In this document: one piece after another, positions 13,541 to 26,186 of the stretch
Layout of the letters: each line of letters begins with the position of its first letter
How positions within the stretch are numbered: the first letter of the stretch is position 1
Source of the DNA: Numenius arquata
Lineage: Eukaryota; Chordata; Aves; Charadriiformes; Scolopacidae
Length of the DNA: 64,000 nt
Assembly (NCBI RefSeq): GCF_964106895.1
Contig: NC_133576.1
Location: 43,309,059-43,373,058 of the forward strand
Direction of reading: 5' to 3'
Notes under the pieces: model-generated
The model's database searches: none
Seen by the model: only the letters and a program-made list of their open reading frames with translations
What the model was told of the DNA's origin: nothing
Translations under genes and position numbers: made by a program

Positions 13541-16274
13541 CTCAGAGTCTGAGAATGACAACAGTTTCCAGTTAAACCACCACCATGCACTCAGTGTCAT
13601 TTGATTCCTCATCTCCTCATGATCACTCAGAGCTTTGCAACCTTTGAGATCCAGGACCTTTTGGGGATGCAGGTGTATTGCTGATCAAGCCACCTTCCAG
13701 CTTCTTAGCAGTCATCAGACATCAGTCAGAGCAGCTAACTTTTCCTTGAGCTATTCCTTTCTCCCTCCCTTCCTCTCTCCATCGGTTAGCATACACACTT
13801 GAAACTCTACTTTGCATTCCCATTGTATTTCCAAGCCACAGAACACATTCATAAACATTCCTTGTTGTTTGTAACCTGATCAGACACACCACAACTTTCA
13901 CTTGTCAGAACAAAACCAGGCAGTAGTTTTATCAAAAACAGGATAAGATGGCCTCACCCCGTCTCTAATACCAATGAGAAATACACAGCACTTCCTGCAT
14001 AGTTCAAACACTGAAGAGAATAGATAAGATGATGAAGTAGTAGTAGTACAAAAACTAAAAAGAAATAATAATAAAGAACTAGATCATGAGCACTGTTTGG
14101 CCTCAAAATGCAGTGTGTCCATTCATTATGTATTGGATGGGTTGATTTCTAAAGCTAATGAACCCCCCTGCTTTGAAGTACTGGTTGAAAAACTTCTCAG
14201 TGTAGGTATTACCCGGTGCATGCAAGAGAGAGATTGTCTCTTGGGTCTCAGGATCAAATACTTTCCCTTACACACGTGACACACCTGTCGCAAGAAAAGC
14301 AACTGTTTATATGGAAAAGTAACACTAAGAACATTAAATATATTTTAAAATACATTAATTTATATTTTATATGCTTAATGAGGGACAGCAACAGAGAGCA
14401 AAGCTTGCAACATGGGGCCGAAGCTTTGTGCAGTCCACTAAGCATTCAAAGGACTCAATGGTCTAAAAAGAAATGCAGGGAAATAAGAGTGACAGATGAT
14501 CAAAGGGTAAAAATATTAATTATAAAAGTGATGCTTCAGTCTCTGAAAGGGAAAAGAGTACAAACAGATCTACTGCTCAAAACATGATAGGTATATCACG
14601 CATTTTTTAAAAGTACACCGATCAGACGAATAACTTCCTCATAAACTATTCCAGTTTAATATGAATATTCAGGAAAGTAGTTATTAAAACTGAACATTAG
14701 TTCTGGGAGTTTTTGTTTGCTTTTTTTTTGGTTTTGGAGTGGGTTTTTTTTGTATGAAAGTTAACCTAGAAACTACCTTGATCATAAGATGATGAGTAAT
14801 ACATTGGACTAAGTTTGATAGATGGATATCCACAGTGTAAAAGAATAAGCAGCATTTTCAGCATAACCATTTGAAAGACTGATGGAAATTTTGGTGAACA
14901 CCAAGGGTTAAACAGTAGCTGAAAAACATATCACTGTCTTAAAATATTAAGGAATCAACAATTATTGAATAGTTATTGTCAAGATCAATACTATTTTGAT
15001 AGAACTAAATTTTTAGTAAGCATATGTACAGCTAGTTTCAGTGATTTCTACCTTGTATTTGATGCCTCCACATATTCTTCTCACCCACTGACAAATACAG
15101 CAGCTGTCTAAAGCACTTACCACTGTTTGCACACAAAACTCATACTCACTTTGTCTCCTTTACATATCTCTTATTAAGACAGTCACAGGAATAGGTGTCT
15201 TCAATGAAAAGAGAGAAAGACAAACCCTCCTGTTCAAAAGCATCATCAATAGGCTTTCAGTGAGACAACAAAAGTGCAGGATACACACAACACACAGGAC
15301 TGAGCATCTCCGTTTGTTGATAACTACCTTCTCCTTATCCTGGGGAGGTCATTTCCTGCTAATCATTGGCCAAAGCAGTCCAGTAAACTATGACATGTTA
15401 CCCCACCACTTTGCCAAGCAGGCATATCCGAACACACGCTGTAGGTGTGGAGAGATTTCTCACTTCAAGGCTCAAATATGCATTTCATTCAAGGAGAGAA
15501 TACAGTCATCTGCAGAGATTTTAAATCAGATAACAAGATGCCCTTCTCTGCTATATTTGCTTGTCAAGAGGATAAACTTTAAAGACTGACTGGAGAAAAG
15601 CCATTCACTAGCCTAAAAGATTAATCTTAAATTTTTGTAAATGCTTTAAAATACAACTCCTGAGATCAAAGAAAATTTATATGCTGTCAAATAAGGAAAA
15701 ATACTACTTAAAAAGCTGCCACAAGTCCAGAAATAAAAACCCTCCAACAGAAACAACAGTGGGTTTTTTTCATTCTGTCTATACATCTAAATCTAGTTAA
15801 CTGAAGGAGCATCCTAGAAGAAAACAGATCTTAATTATTTTTAGAAGAAAAAGAATAAATAACAGGACAGAAACTGGCAATATTTTCCTGTGAAATATAT
15901 TCCTTTTCCAGTGACAAATACTGATTTGTTGACATCAAAATGCTTTGGGATTGCATTTGTCAGGCTAGATTTTCCTTGAATTAAAGAATAAATAACCATT
16001 TTTAAAAATGTAAAAATTTTAATAAGTCATTATTAATCTAAAAACTTAAAGATTTTACAAATTAAAACAATAAAGCATCAAACTCAGTCCTGTATCACTC
16101 ACTATACCTTTTCAAGAATTGACAACAATGTTTTATTTTCTGACTTTGTTTCAATTTTGCCAATGAAATAAAGAAAGTACTTGTTTAATGAGCTTTAAGA
16201 ATGACCTTCCATCCTTTCCAAGGTCAGATACTTACTATTGAATTACATTGAGAAAGGGGAGATTTACCAGCTTT
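13541..16274. other. Unique non-coding DNA, no gene recognised
   Basis: AT-rich stretch with T/G-rich low complexity at 14710-14752 and no recognised transposon. The two overlapping 109-123 codon frames (14216-14587 and 15260-15589) have no recognisable domain and are treated as chance frames. Confidence 0.55.
14710..14752 (+). repeat. T/G-rich low-complexity tract
   Basis: Runs of T (up to nine) broken by single or double G. No ordered repeat unit is visible. Confidence 0.7.
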
Positions 16275-16344
16275 GAGGGGACAGTTGGACCAGAAGAACT
16301 CTAAAGGTCCCTTACACCCTTAACGATCCTGGAAGTCTATGAAT
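16275..16344 (+). mobile_element. CR1 3' UTR/tail remnant
   Basis: A decayed CR1 3' end: GGGGACAGTTGGACCAGAAG, then CTCTAAAGGTCCCTTACACC, then a degenerate terminal repeat around GTCTATGAAT. The order matches the typical avian CR1 end (GG-TTGGACTAGATGATCTCTAAAGGTCCCTTCCAAC followed by ATTCTATGA units), with several substitutions. No coding part is detectable. Confidence 0.8.
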
Positions 16345-16429
16345 AAAACTTTTGCCTCTTCCGAAATTGTTCCCAGCTATCTTAGTTGGGCATATGGTAT
16401 CAATTACCATAATACTCCAGTTCTTTGCA

Positions 16430-16525
16430 ATCTTTAATATATTTATTTTCACAATCCTTTTGAGAGGAAAGAAAGTCTATTATCCCTGTTTTATAGATAG
16501 AGGACTCAGGTACTGAAATTTAAAT
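16430..16525 (+). mobile_element. Probable MIR SINE remnant
   Basis: The order of blocks follows the 3' half of the MIR consensus: TTTCACAATCCTTTTGAG, then TCTATTATCCCTGTTTTATA, then GATAGAGGACTCAGGTAC. MIR has CTCACAACAACCCTATGAG, ATTATTATCCCCATTTTACA and GATGAGGAAACTGAGGCAC in the same order and near-identical spacing. MIRs are tRNA-derived amniote SINEs, so an ancient, decayed copy in a bird is expected. The call comes from memory of the consensus and is not from an alignment program. Confidence 0.55.
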
Positions 16526-17720
16526 GGTTTCTGTTAAATATTTCCATTCCATTCTACACGCTCAGGGTTCCTTGGATGCTGCATATATGTGGACATTTAT
16601 GCACAAAATAGTGAAAATATCCTTAAGTCCTTCTGGGTAATTTCGTTTTCATAATTTCATACCTCATACCTTCAATAACTTCTCAGCATGAGAAAGCTTC
16701 CGTTTGGGGATTTTAATTTAACCACCTGAAAAAACTTAAAACTCATGTCAAGACATCATCTTCTGACTTGATAACCTACCCTGGACACAGGATAGGACAC
16801 GCTAAGCACTTTAACAAGTAGCATTATCATTTGAATGGCCTGGTAAATATGTAGTCAAATTGTAGATTATTTTTGATAGACAACACAGGGGTCTGAAAGC
16901 TTGCCACTAAGACTAGCATCATAGTGATATGAAATACAGGTTAGCAACTCTATTCAGAGAGAGGAAAGGAAGTACGAGTATCCTTAACCAGGGAATCAAG
17001 GGCAAATTACAACACAGCAGTTAAAATCGTTCCTTAAGATTTCCATTCACAAGGCTGATCTAAGGAGTTCAAGGATGGCTCCGCAGGTTTGTGATCTCAA
17101 AGAGATATTAGAAGGTTAGTAAACCAAACCAAACCAATAAAAAAGAAAGAAAAAAAAATCTTGAAACTTTATCAAACAGAAATTTTGATCCACACTTCAA
17201 TGCAATATCCTACTTCTAGAGCTGTGATCCAAGAGCGATCCAAGGCCAACGAAGCCCATGATATTTAACTACAGATATTTTGCACAGTTCTAGCAATTTA
17301 TATGTAGAAGCATATGCTTCCCTTTAAGACTTACAATGTCTCAAACTTTTACTGCTAATGCATCATAAAAACAACAAAATGGAAATAGTAGATGTGGATA
17401 GGTTAGCAGGAAAGAATATTTGCACTGAGCCTGTACAACCTCAGTAATATTTTCTCATCTGGATTTACTGAAATCTTAATCACAAACCCTCGCTATGTTT
17501 ATATCCCCGGGAGCCATATTATTTTGCTTTAGCGTATGCTGTTCTCTTTGTGGCAGATTGTTTTAAAAATATTTTAAAGGAGACACTCAGCGTGCAGCTA
17601 AGACGCTTTCTATCAGAGGTTGAACAACAGAGCTCTCCATAGAAAGGGTTCACTCCATTTCGTGTTCAATCTCCTGAGTAGTGTGAATTTATTAACCACT
17701 TTGAAGTGGTAAAAATGTGA

Positions 17721-17733
17721 TGTGTGTGTGTGT
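17721..17733 (+). repeat. (TG)6 microsatellite
   Basis: Six TG dinucleotides, preceded by GATG. It is short, and polymorphism is possible but untested. Confidence 0.85.
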
Positions 17734-18484
17734 ACAGATGATCCAAACAGTATAAAAACCAGCCAGGAAATCAATAAAGCAGCTTTTTAACAAATGCATT
17801 TCCAACCGATCAAAAGAATAGCCTAACGGCTACATACGGCTGATCTAACACTCATTACATTATCATTTCAAGGAAACATCTTTTGCAACTGAAAGGTGAA
17901 GTCTTTCTGTAATGAGCTCCTTCTGAGTCAGCAACAAGACCCTTTTTAATAGTGCTGAGACAAAATAAATATGTGGCAAACACCGGGGAGGAATTATTCT
18001 CTGCAAACAAATGTTTTTCTGCATGTGAGGGCTCTTGCTTTGAATTGGTTTACTGCTTAAAAGCAAGGAAATGTAGAGAGAAGGGGGTCTTTACTGTAGG
18101 ACCTTCTCATTAAAAGAGGAAAAAAGTAACTCATCGGTGGTTGCCTCTGAGGGACGGGCAAGAGGGGGAGAATGCATTCTGTCTGGCATTAGCAGATTCA
18201 AATATATGCTGAATGCAGAATGGGATTTGAGCTGGACCCAGAAGGTTCTCTGACGTTTTCCACAGGTCTCACACTTGGAGGAACATTTCCCTTACTAGCA
18301 GTATCAAAGCTGAATACTTTTAGTGAATTAAGGAGATGTTAAAGCTGAAATAAAAGGCTTTATTTAGATTTTAAGAGACTATAAAATGTGCAGGTCACAT
18401 CCTCAAATAGCATAAATTACCAAAGGTCTGCCGAGCCTTACAGATTACACAAATTGATGGATTTGCCCTAACTATACTAGTGTA

Positions 18485-18518
18485 TCTTTTTGTTTGTTTG
18501 TGTGCTATTTTTTTTTTT
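18485..18518 (+). repeat. T-rich (TTTG)n low-complexity tract
   Basis: TTTTTGTTTGTTTGTGTG is followed shortly by a T12 run. Confidence 0.75.
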
Positions 18519-18757
18519 AGAATAACTGGTAGGAAAGTAAGAATCAAAAGTTGTTCATTTCTGTGGCAGACGTTTAGTTTGTTGACCCAGAAGTAACTGA
18601 CTCCAATGACAGATTAGAACACAGGACATCCCTTTCTCCCCTCCTTTACTCAAAAGATTCTCTTGCCAGTAAAACCATGTCCTAAAAGTTACTGCTAAGG
18701 AAATAAGCAGCTGCTATGAATAACCAAAATGCATTATAAATTTTTTGGGAATTGGAC

Positions 18758-18774
18758 TTTTTTTTTTTTTTTTT
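18758..18774 (+). repeat. T17 homopolymer
   Basis: A run of 17 T residues. No retroposed body is recognised on the complementary strand. Confidence 0.9.
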
Positions 18775-21700
18775 AAAGTAATGATAGTGGCTTGGGGCCA
18801 CCACATTGCCCCATAGTTCGTTCTAAAGTAACAAGGAAATTCAATATACTCAAAATGTCTTTTGATTACACAATCAAATTACAATTCCAAAGGAAAGTGC
18901 TAGCTCTCAAAGTATCACTGTGTCTGCCCTCATCAGTTAAAATCACCTGTAGCCATTACCTAAATCTGTGCAATCAGGGTAGCCTTGTGCATCTCCAAGC
19001 AAGAGTGCAATATGGGAGACAAAATATTTTTTCATGGCATTCATTAGGGGACTACCGATAAAGAAAGTTATTGATGCAAGACCAAGCAGGCTGAGGCCGA
19101 CTCCTTTGTTTACCACAGTGCCTTGTTTGTCTGGAGAACTGTAGTTTGCCCATATAAATCTTATTGTCACGAGCGCACTGGAAAGTTCCCACAGGGACTG
19201 GAAAGAGAATTGGAAATTCTTGTACATTTATGTGCCCTCACAATGCTTCAAGGAGATTCAGGAGATCCCTTCTTCATGTGGTAATCATGACCCCTCAGAA
19301 CTAAACACAAAAATAGGATTCATCTCCTCTAATTTACATGTCTTCGCTGTTAATGTCTACGACTGAAGCTCTTCAGTCCAGGCTTGCTTGAAACCAAATG
19401 GATAAAACTAGATGCTTTTAGGGCATGATTTCTCTAACCAAACAGAAATGTCTTACTCTTGAAAAGATAAATCATGACCTATAAATTTCCATTTCTCTTG
19501 TCTTTTAACAAGAAGATAAGATGACTGGGTCAGAGTTGGGCATTTATGCTGTAGATGTTTATACGTGATGAGCTAAATCCCATGCTGACAGTCCAGAGAG
19601 GTATCCTGCTTTGCAGATGGCTATATTTTGGTGATATGACACCTGCACAGCAGCTCCTGCAATTCTCTGTAGAATCTAACAGCTTCAAAAGGAAAAGAAA
19701 ATAGCACCCTTCTCATGGAATTCATAAATCAGGAGGGAAAAAGAAAACTCTATGCATCTTTTTTTTTTTCCTCCCTTGTCTCTCTCAAAACTGGCTTTTT
19801 GCTTCATGTGGCACATGTCTGGGTTTGTACACATGGACACTTCTTTGTATCAAACTTCCCATCAGCTTCCAGTAGGAATTGGATAATATTTTCTGCTCTA
19901 GTAGTATCAATCTTCATGCTTTTGTTGACATGGCAGGCCAGGTTATGGGTTTATTTCTTCTTATTATTGTAGCTTTTAAACCTTTCTTACACACTCCTTT
20001 TTCTTTTTTCTTTTGCTTCTTTTTTTACCATCAGCCTGCAGTTGCGTTAAAGGGTTTCAGAGGAGAGTGGAGGAAGGAAACAGTAGAAAAAAATGTGGAG
20101 AGAGTTAGAGGGAGGAGAAAAAAAAGTAACAGTGTTATGTTGTTGCTGTCCCTAAGGCACAAGGGCTGTCCTTTTACCTTTCCCTGGAGGTCTGGAGCAT
20201 TTCTGTTGTTTTAACTAGCTGTACACTGCAAAAATAAAGCAAACAAACCAAGTGAGTAGTTGGAAATTCCCTCACATTAATAATAGAAAATTAATGTCAT
20301 GCACAGATTGTGCATGAATTTTGCTGTGGAACACAAGGAACAGAGGAAGATCCTTTGGTCACCAGATGTTTTGTTGCAAAACCAAAGCATTCCTTCTGTG
20401 GTCACAAGGCAAAAAGCTTTCACTTCTAATACTCACAAGCAGAGGAGCAATCACTAAGGTGATGCAGGCCCTGCGCTTTTCTTCCATAATTTATTTCTTT
20501 GTTGAAGTTTTTGATAGAGGAATACGTCCTCCTCCTAAAACTTCAGTTCAGATTATTCTAGATGAAGTCACACATCAGTACCAAAAATTGCAATTTAAGT
20601 GCTACAACTTGCTGTAGCTGGTCACTTTTCCATGAAGTAGATGACATTTCTACTATTCTCCTTACTTGCAATACAAGCTGCTGAAGCAGATGATTTTTTC
20701 ATTCTCACATTTCATACTCTTAATTCTTGCATCCATATTACTTTTGCCTTCTACAAAGAAGACTGTACCTTTTAATGTTGTAATTTATAGCATGGTCCTG
20801 CAATGGTTATATATCTATTAGGCTTTTATTCTTGACCTGCCACTGAGGCATTTCAATATGCCTCAACAGGAATATTTACACTCTCATTTTGTGCTATGGA
20901 TGGTAGCTAATGTTAAAACGTTAACTGAGTGAAATAACCAAAATCGTTATAATTTGACCCTCCCATTCCACTCTTCCCAAAAGCATAGCTAATTTATATG
21001 ATAATTAAAAGGAAATTGGAAAATTTTGCATTTCCCTGAAAGAGTCTCTGAGGTGAAAATATTAACTAATACAATTTTTGCAAGGATTGGAACCATAAGT
21101 CGTCTATCTTAATATACTTTGTTTAGGCTGCAATACTTTTTTCTGGGGGTTTAGTAACCTAAAATATATGAATGTGTTAAAATATTCGATGTACAGCAAT
21201 AACTCTTACAATAGTAAAGAAATTCTCAATATACAGAGTAAGCTGCATGATTTGAAGGGTAAGACAAGCCGGTGATAAACACTGACTTATTTCTAAATAA
21301 AAATACAAGAGCAGTATGAAAGAAACAGATCATTAATAAAGAACACTGTGTTCTCAGCCTGGCTTTTCTCCTACTATGCTGGTTTTTTGGCAAGGTGGAC
21401 ATTTTTTTTTTATTTGATGCTATAAATCAATAATCACAATGAGTCTCACGTCTTCCCTTCCAATCAGGTTTCCAAGACTGAAACTTCCTGAGCGCATCTG
21501 CTGTTGACAAACACCAGGGAAAGTAAAGCAAACACAACTGAAAGGTCCTAGCTGCTGCTCCGGCTGCTGCTGCTGCTAAGAGTATTTGCTCTTCCCTCAC
21601 TGATCACCTGCTGTCTTACTTTATGCAGATGGCATCCCAGCTGCTATGTGACCAGTCAAAAAAGGTCAGCTTACACACAGCCCAACAGGTAACATTATCA

Positions 21701-24009
21701 GCACAGTAGAAAATACACCTTTTCCTCCAGCTCCAAAATAAGGGTCCTCAAACTGGCTCAATATGAACTGCACGTTTAACTATTTCTATAAAACCTGGTG
21801 TGTCAAGTCAATATAAATTTTCCAGGCCACCAAGTTTTCTATGTTATTCTGCTTTTTCATCCTGTACTCATTTTCCATTTATTACCTTAAAGAAGTATTT
21901 AAACTGCGCTTTAAAAGTATCTATTCACACGTGGCTTGCATACACCCTCCACATGATTTGTATATTATCCCACATGCAGTTGGCACTGGCAGCGGGAGGA
22001 CAAAAACTCTTATATCTGATGTTTAATGGTGCAATGTAGTAATCAATGTATGGTCAAAATCAGTCAGAGGGAACAGAGGAGAACAGAGTAGGGGCAGAAC
22101 ACTGCCAAATTTTCCTTCTGTGTTTGCGGGGAGGACTCCCAAGCACATTTCAGTCTTTTGGATGCATGGAGGTCCTGAAAACAGAGGCAGCACTGACACA
22201 TGCACCCCTCAAAGCAGAGTACCAAAGGCACGCAAATACAGCCCAGTTGTGGAGGGTTTCTTGACTTCATTTCCTTGACAGTGAACAGTTCGGGAACAAC
22301 CTTGGACCATAAGGACCTCAGGGAGTCAGGGCCAGCAGTTACTCAAGGGCTCTGAGCTCCCAGATGGCTCTTGGGTCAGAACGAGAAGGTCTGGAGAAGG
22401 TCCTCTCCAGCAACGCTCACCGGGCAACGCTAAACTATCAGTGAACTCCTGGCAATCCAGGCAGATCAGCCCTCCTGGCCTGACATGATTTATTTAATCA
22501 TAGTGCAGTGCACATTTATTGTTTTCTTTCTTTTTTGAGGGGTATGAGCACTGGCACAAGGTGAAACTACCTCAGAGAGATCACACAACACTACCTGAGT
22601 TTCTCAGGTATCGCAAACTGAAGAAAATCTTGCTCCACTGCTAGCTGCACTTGGGGTAACTAAACCATCAGATATGAGGAAATATATAGTGAGATCACTT
22701 CTTTATTTTGCAGTGTTGGCAGAATCTCAGACCAACAGTAAAATGAATACAGACTTTGAATGTTAAGAGACCATCTCTCATGCAGTTACAAGACTGCAAT
22801 TTAGAAAGACAAAGGCACTTTTGTCTTCATAAAACCCCATCTTAATTTTAGTTTTTTCCATTAAAATAAGCAAAAAAAAAATGGGTATGATGTTGAGAGC
22901 TGGTACTTCAAAATACTGTTATGTCTTAACATATGAAATTTACTCTTTATTATAGTAATTTTCTATTTTACCTAGAAACAATGAGAAAATAGGCTCTGAA
23001 GGTGTTTCTAGAGAGAACTCGCTTACAGTTAATCAGAATAAATAATGAATATGAGAGTGTACTTTTCAACAATAAGAGATGCCTAGAGATTTAGAGAAAC
23101 ATAAGCAAGAAAAGTTTCAAGGAACAGATACTGTAAAAAGTTTGCTAGAAGATAACATTTTCTTCTCCATTTATTTACTAGTTAAAGCAGTTAATAAAGG
23201 TTAACGTTTTTGTACTGTAATTCTCATAATTTTCATAATTCTTTGCATTATTTTGAAATAAAATGAATGTTCCAAGTCTCTGAAAATCTAACTTGAACAA
23301 AGAAAATATTAATAAAGCATCTACATTCATCTACAAACAAATGAATCATCTCTTCTAAGGAAATTTTAGCATATAAAAATAACTATATATAAACTATAAA
23401 AATAACATTCTCAGAATCAAAGCTATTTAATCTTGCTTTCATGTAAGACATAAAAAGTAAATACCACCAAAACACGAACCTCAAAATGCTTCCAGATTTT
23501 TCCAATCCAAGCTCTCATTTGTGCATGAGTGGTGTTGCTCCCATCAACACCTGCTCATCCCCTTTTCCAATATTAACCTCCAAACATCTGAATTACCAAA
23601 GGTAAATATGCAGTCCGCACTATTTCTAAATGAGTTTTGTGCAAGTATATTCTATCTCCAGTGCACATAAGTATGAGTGCTTAATAAACAGACATGTAGG
23701 TGTCAGCAAGTGCTAAGTTTCAGTGTACAAATAGACTGTTTTTTGAGTATTCAACATTCACCTAAGCAACCAAATGTAACACACATGAAGCCAACAATGC
23801 CTAAAGCTGCAGTCATCATTGTGACTTTGAACTACATATCATGTGACACTCATTTAACAGTACACTTACTCCTCAAACTTGCAGCTGCCAAAGCAAGACA
23901 CCTGTAACAGGGTGAGTCACTTGCAGTGCCAGATGTATCTTCACTGGCTTCCGACATCAGTTGAGGGCCTTAGGTATTGCCCTAGGTACTGCAGAACTAT
24001 GGCACTGAG

Positions 24010-24049
24010 CTGGGGTGAATTCAGACACACTGGGGTGAATTCAGAGAAT
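24010..24049 (+). repeat. Two-copy 20-bp tandem duplication
   Basis: CTGGGGTGAATTCAGA occurs at 24010-24025 and again at 24030-24045, a 20-bp period. The two 4-bp spacers differ slightly (CACA versus GAAT). It looks like a local slippage duplication. Confidence 0.8.
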
Positions 24050-25377
24050 TAGGTTCTATAATTTCATGGTAACCATGCCATCGGTCAGTATTTCCACTGT
24101 ATCCCCATAACTCAGGTTTTTTAGATGAGAGTATCAGATATGTTTAACAGTGACTCCATTATTCAGAAGAATTTTTGGGCAGATTTATTGTCCCATTATG
24201 TGTGACAAGAGGAGGAACATTTATCAGCACTCTTCCAGTGAGGATGACAGTGGGGAGGAGGAAGGTGGCAACATCCTATGTCTATGACAGAATAACAACT
24301 GCACAAGGTGCACAAATCAGGCAAGGTCATAGTTTCAGGTGATTCTCACCACCAGTTGGACTGTAAGGACAGCCCCCAAGAATATTTAATTGTCAACAGA
24401 ATGGTTCACCTCTGTCATATGGAAATATCTATTGTTTTCTCTACTAGGCTCCAATGACCTATATGTGGCCATTTGATACAAATACAAGCAACAATGCTCA
24501 ATGGTGGAAGAAAGAGTAAAAAAATCTCCTTTATGTTCAAAACATTTACTTAATACACAGTAAATTGTTTTCTTAAATTAAAAGAAAACAAAAATAAACC
24601 TAAGTACTCATCTTCTCTCCTCTCTCCATCTTGCTCATCAAACTATGGTCAAGTAGGAATTACTGAATTTGTCACGCTGCTTCTGATCAGTATGCAAAAA
24701 AGCCCAACAGGCAGACTTTCAAAAGGATTAGCTCTGCGTATACAATCCCTTCTGTTCTGCAATAAAAGGTTGATTAAAACAGTAGGCACAGAAGACTGTA
24801 CAAAAATGCAACTGTTTTAAAACCTTTGACACAACAGTACACCATTATGGCCCAGCACTATTTGTTTAATTCTTTTGCTCTGGGTCCCTGCTGGGCCTAC
24901 ACTCATTTTGTTGGAAGCTACTCCTTAATTCATATGCCCTACATAGCATATGCAGCAGCTACTTATCTGCAGCAATCCAGCTCAGAGTTTTTCTGGATTT
25001 TATGACAGCTCTGCTTCAGATTAACTGCTCCCTATTTTTCTATGAGCCAGTTAATCACTGTACTGCTTGTTCTATTACTGGGTAATCAAAAAATTAACGG
25101 CAATCATCCTATAATGGCAATTCTGTGGCATTACATTAGTCAACTTCCTCTGTCCCAAGCTGCTCTTACGCAAATTACTCCCATTTTAATAATTCAGTCT
25201 ATTTTTTATACTCTGAAGTATCTCTCACATTTTGATCCTGACCTATAATGATTAGTTCAGGTAAATTATTTTCATAGCTATTCATATTTAAGAAAAAATT
25301 CTTCTCATATCTGAAGTGGTTTCTTCTACCTGGACAATTTGATTCTCACTAAAAATTTGTTTTGGGCATCCAGGTGG

Positions 25378-25393
25378 TTTTTTTTTTTTTTTT
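25378..25393 (+). repeat. T16 homopolymer
   Basis: A run of 16 T residues. No transposon body is seen on either side. Confidence 0.9.
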
Positions 25394-25592
25394 GTAATTA
25401 AGCATATTTGCTTTCCCCAAAACAGTCTCAAACACTGTAAAACCAGCGGTATGGACGTTACTGCTTCTGCACGCAATTAACTCAGCAATAACAAACTTCC
25501 CATAACAGAGACTTTACATCAGTACTTGTAAAAAGTTGCAACTAATTATGTGGCAGGACCCAATTACAACAACACAGTGACCTCCTATATAT

Positions 25593-25597
25593 AGTAA
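25593..25597 (+). repeat. Target-site duplication, left copy (AGTAA)
   Basis: Five bases, AGTAA, immediately before the TG of the LTR at 25598. They are repeated exactly at 26182-26186 after its terminal CA. This is the expected footprint of integrase-mediated insertion. Confidence 0.85.
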
Positions 25598-25859
25598 TGC
25601 CATGGTTTTGGATGGGATGGGGTTGACTGTCTTGCTGGTAGTTGGTGCGGTGCTATGTTTTGGATTTGGGATGAGAGTCGTGTTGGTGGCACGTTAATGT
25701 TTTTGGTTGTTGCTAACCAGTCAAGGCCTTTTCTGCTCCTCACACCACCCCACCAGTGAGTATGCTGGGAGAGCACAAGAAGTTGGGAGGGGACACAGCT
25801 GGGACAGCTGACCCCAACTGACCAAAGGGCTATTCCATACCGTGTGACATTGTGCTTAG

Positions 25860-25867
25860 TATATAAA
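25860..25867 (+). promoter_or_regulatory. LTR TATA box
   Basis: TATATAAA lies about 260 bp into the LTR, within AGTATATAAAGCTGG. Its position is right for the U3 promoter of a retroviral LTR, and the related LTR at 52814 has TATATAAT at the equivalent place. Present-day activity is unknown. Confidence 0.65.
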
Positions 25868-26048
25868 GCTGGAGGAAGAAGGAGGAAGGGGGGGGCATTC
25901 AAAGTGATGGCGTTTGTCTTTCCAAGTAACTGGTACGTATGATGGAGCTCTGCTTTTCTGGAGATGGCTGAACACCTGCCTGCCCATGGGAAGCAGTGAA
26001 TGAATTCCTTATTTTGCTTTGTTTGCATGCATGTCTTTTGCTCTACCT

Positions 26049-26054
26049 AGTAAA
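26049..26054 (+). promoter_or_regulatory. LTR polyadenylation-signal variant (AGTAAA)
   Basis: AGTAAA, a known weaker variant of AATAAA, sits just upstream of ATCTTTATTTCAACCCAC. In the sister LTR at 52814 the same place holds ATTAAA. This aligned position supports a role in proviral RNA 3'-end formation. Confidence 0.5.
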
Positions 26055-26181
26055 ATATCTTTATTTCAACCCACGAGTTTTTTCTCACTTTTACTCTTCC
26101 GATTCTCTCCTCCATCCAAACTGAGGGGACTGAGCTAGTATCTGTGTGGCTGTAGTTGCTGGCTGGGGTTAAACCATGACA

Positions 26182-26186
26182 AGTAA
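26182..26186 (+). repeat. Target-site duplication, right copy (AGTAA)
   Basis: An exact repeat of 25593-25597, directly after the LTR's terminal CA. Confidence 0.85.

Larger units (their letters stand above)
16345..25597. other. Unique non-coding DNA, no host gene recognised
   Basis: A long block dominated by unique AT-rich DNA. It contains the MIR-like remnant at 16.43-16.53 kb, a TG6 microsatellite at 17721, homopolymers at 18758 and 25378, a T/G-rich tract at 18485, a 20-bp duplication at 24010, and a somewhat more GC-rich patch at about 22270-22500. Two segments (17460-17720 and 25020-25260) look like possible conserved non-coding elements (see findings). Open frames up to 111 codons show no domain. 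Confidence 0.55.
25598..26181 (+). mobile_element. Solo LTR of an avian endogenous retrovirus
   Basis: This 584-bp element begins TG and ends CA, and is flanked by perfect 5-bp repeats (AGTAA). No retroviral internal sequence lies on either side, so it is a solo LTR left by recombination between the two LTRs of a provirus. Features in order are a TATA box (TATATAAA, 25860-25867), a poly-A-signal variant AGTAAA (26049-26054), a T-rich/CAACCCACGAG block, and the terminal GGCTGGGGTTAAACCATGACA. I recognise this end and the internal GACCAAAGGGCTATTCCATA as hallmarks of an LTR family common in bird genomes. The 5-bp duplication would suit an ERVL-type provirus, but class assignment is inference. 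An antisense open frame (25585-26028) across it is a chance frame. Confidence 0.93.

Noticed and set aside
20840..20870. Small inverted repeat GAGGCAT / ATGCCTC
   Set aside because: A 7-bp stem with a short loop is expected by chance. No RNA gene features surround it.
22270..22500. More GC-rich patch, possible exon or CpG island
   Set aside because: Few CpGs, no frame with a recognisable protein and no splice consensus pair. Nothing supports a gene.
25585..26028. 147-codon minus-strand open frame
   Set aside because: It lies antisense across the solo LTR, and its extent follows the LTR sequence. No protein family is recognisable.
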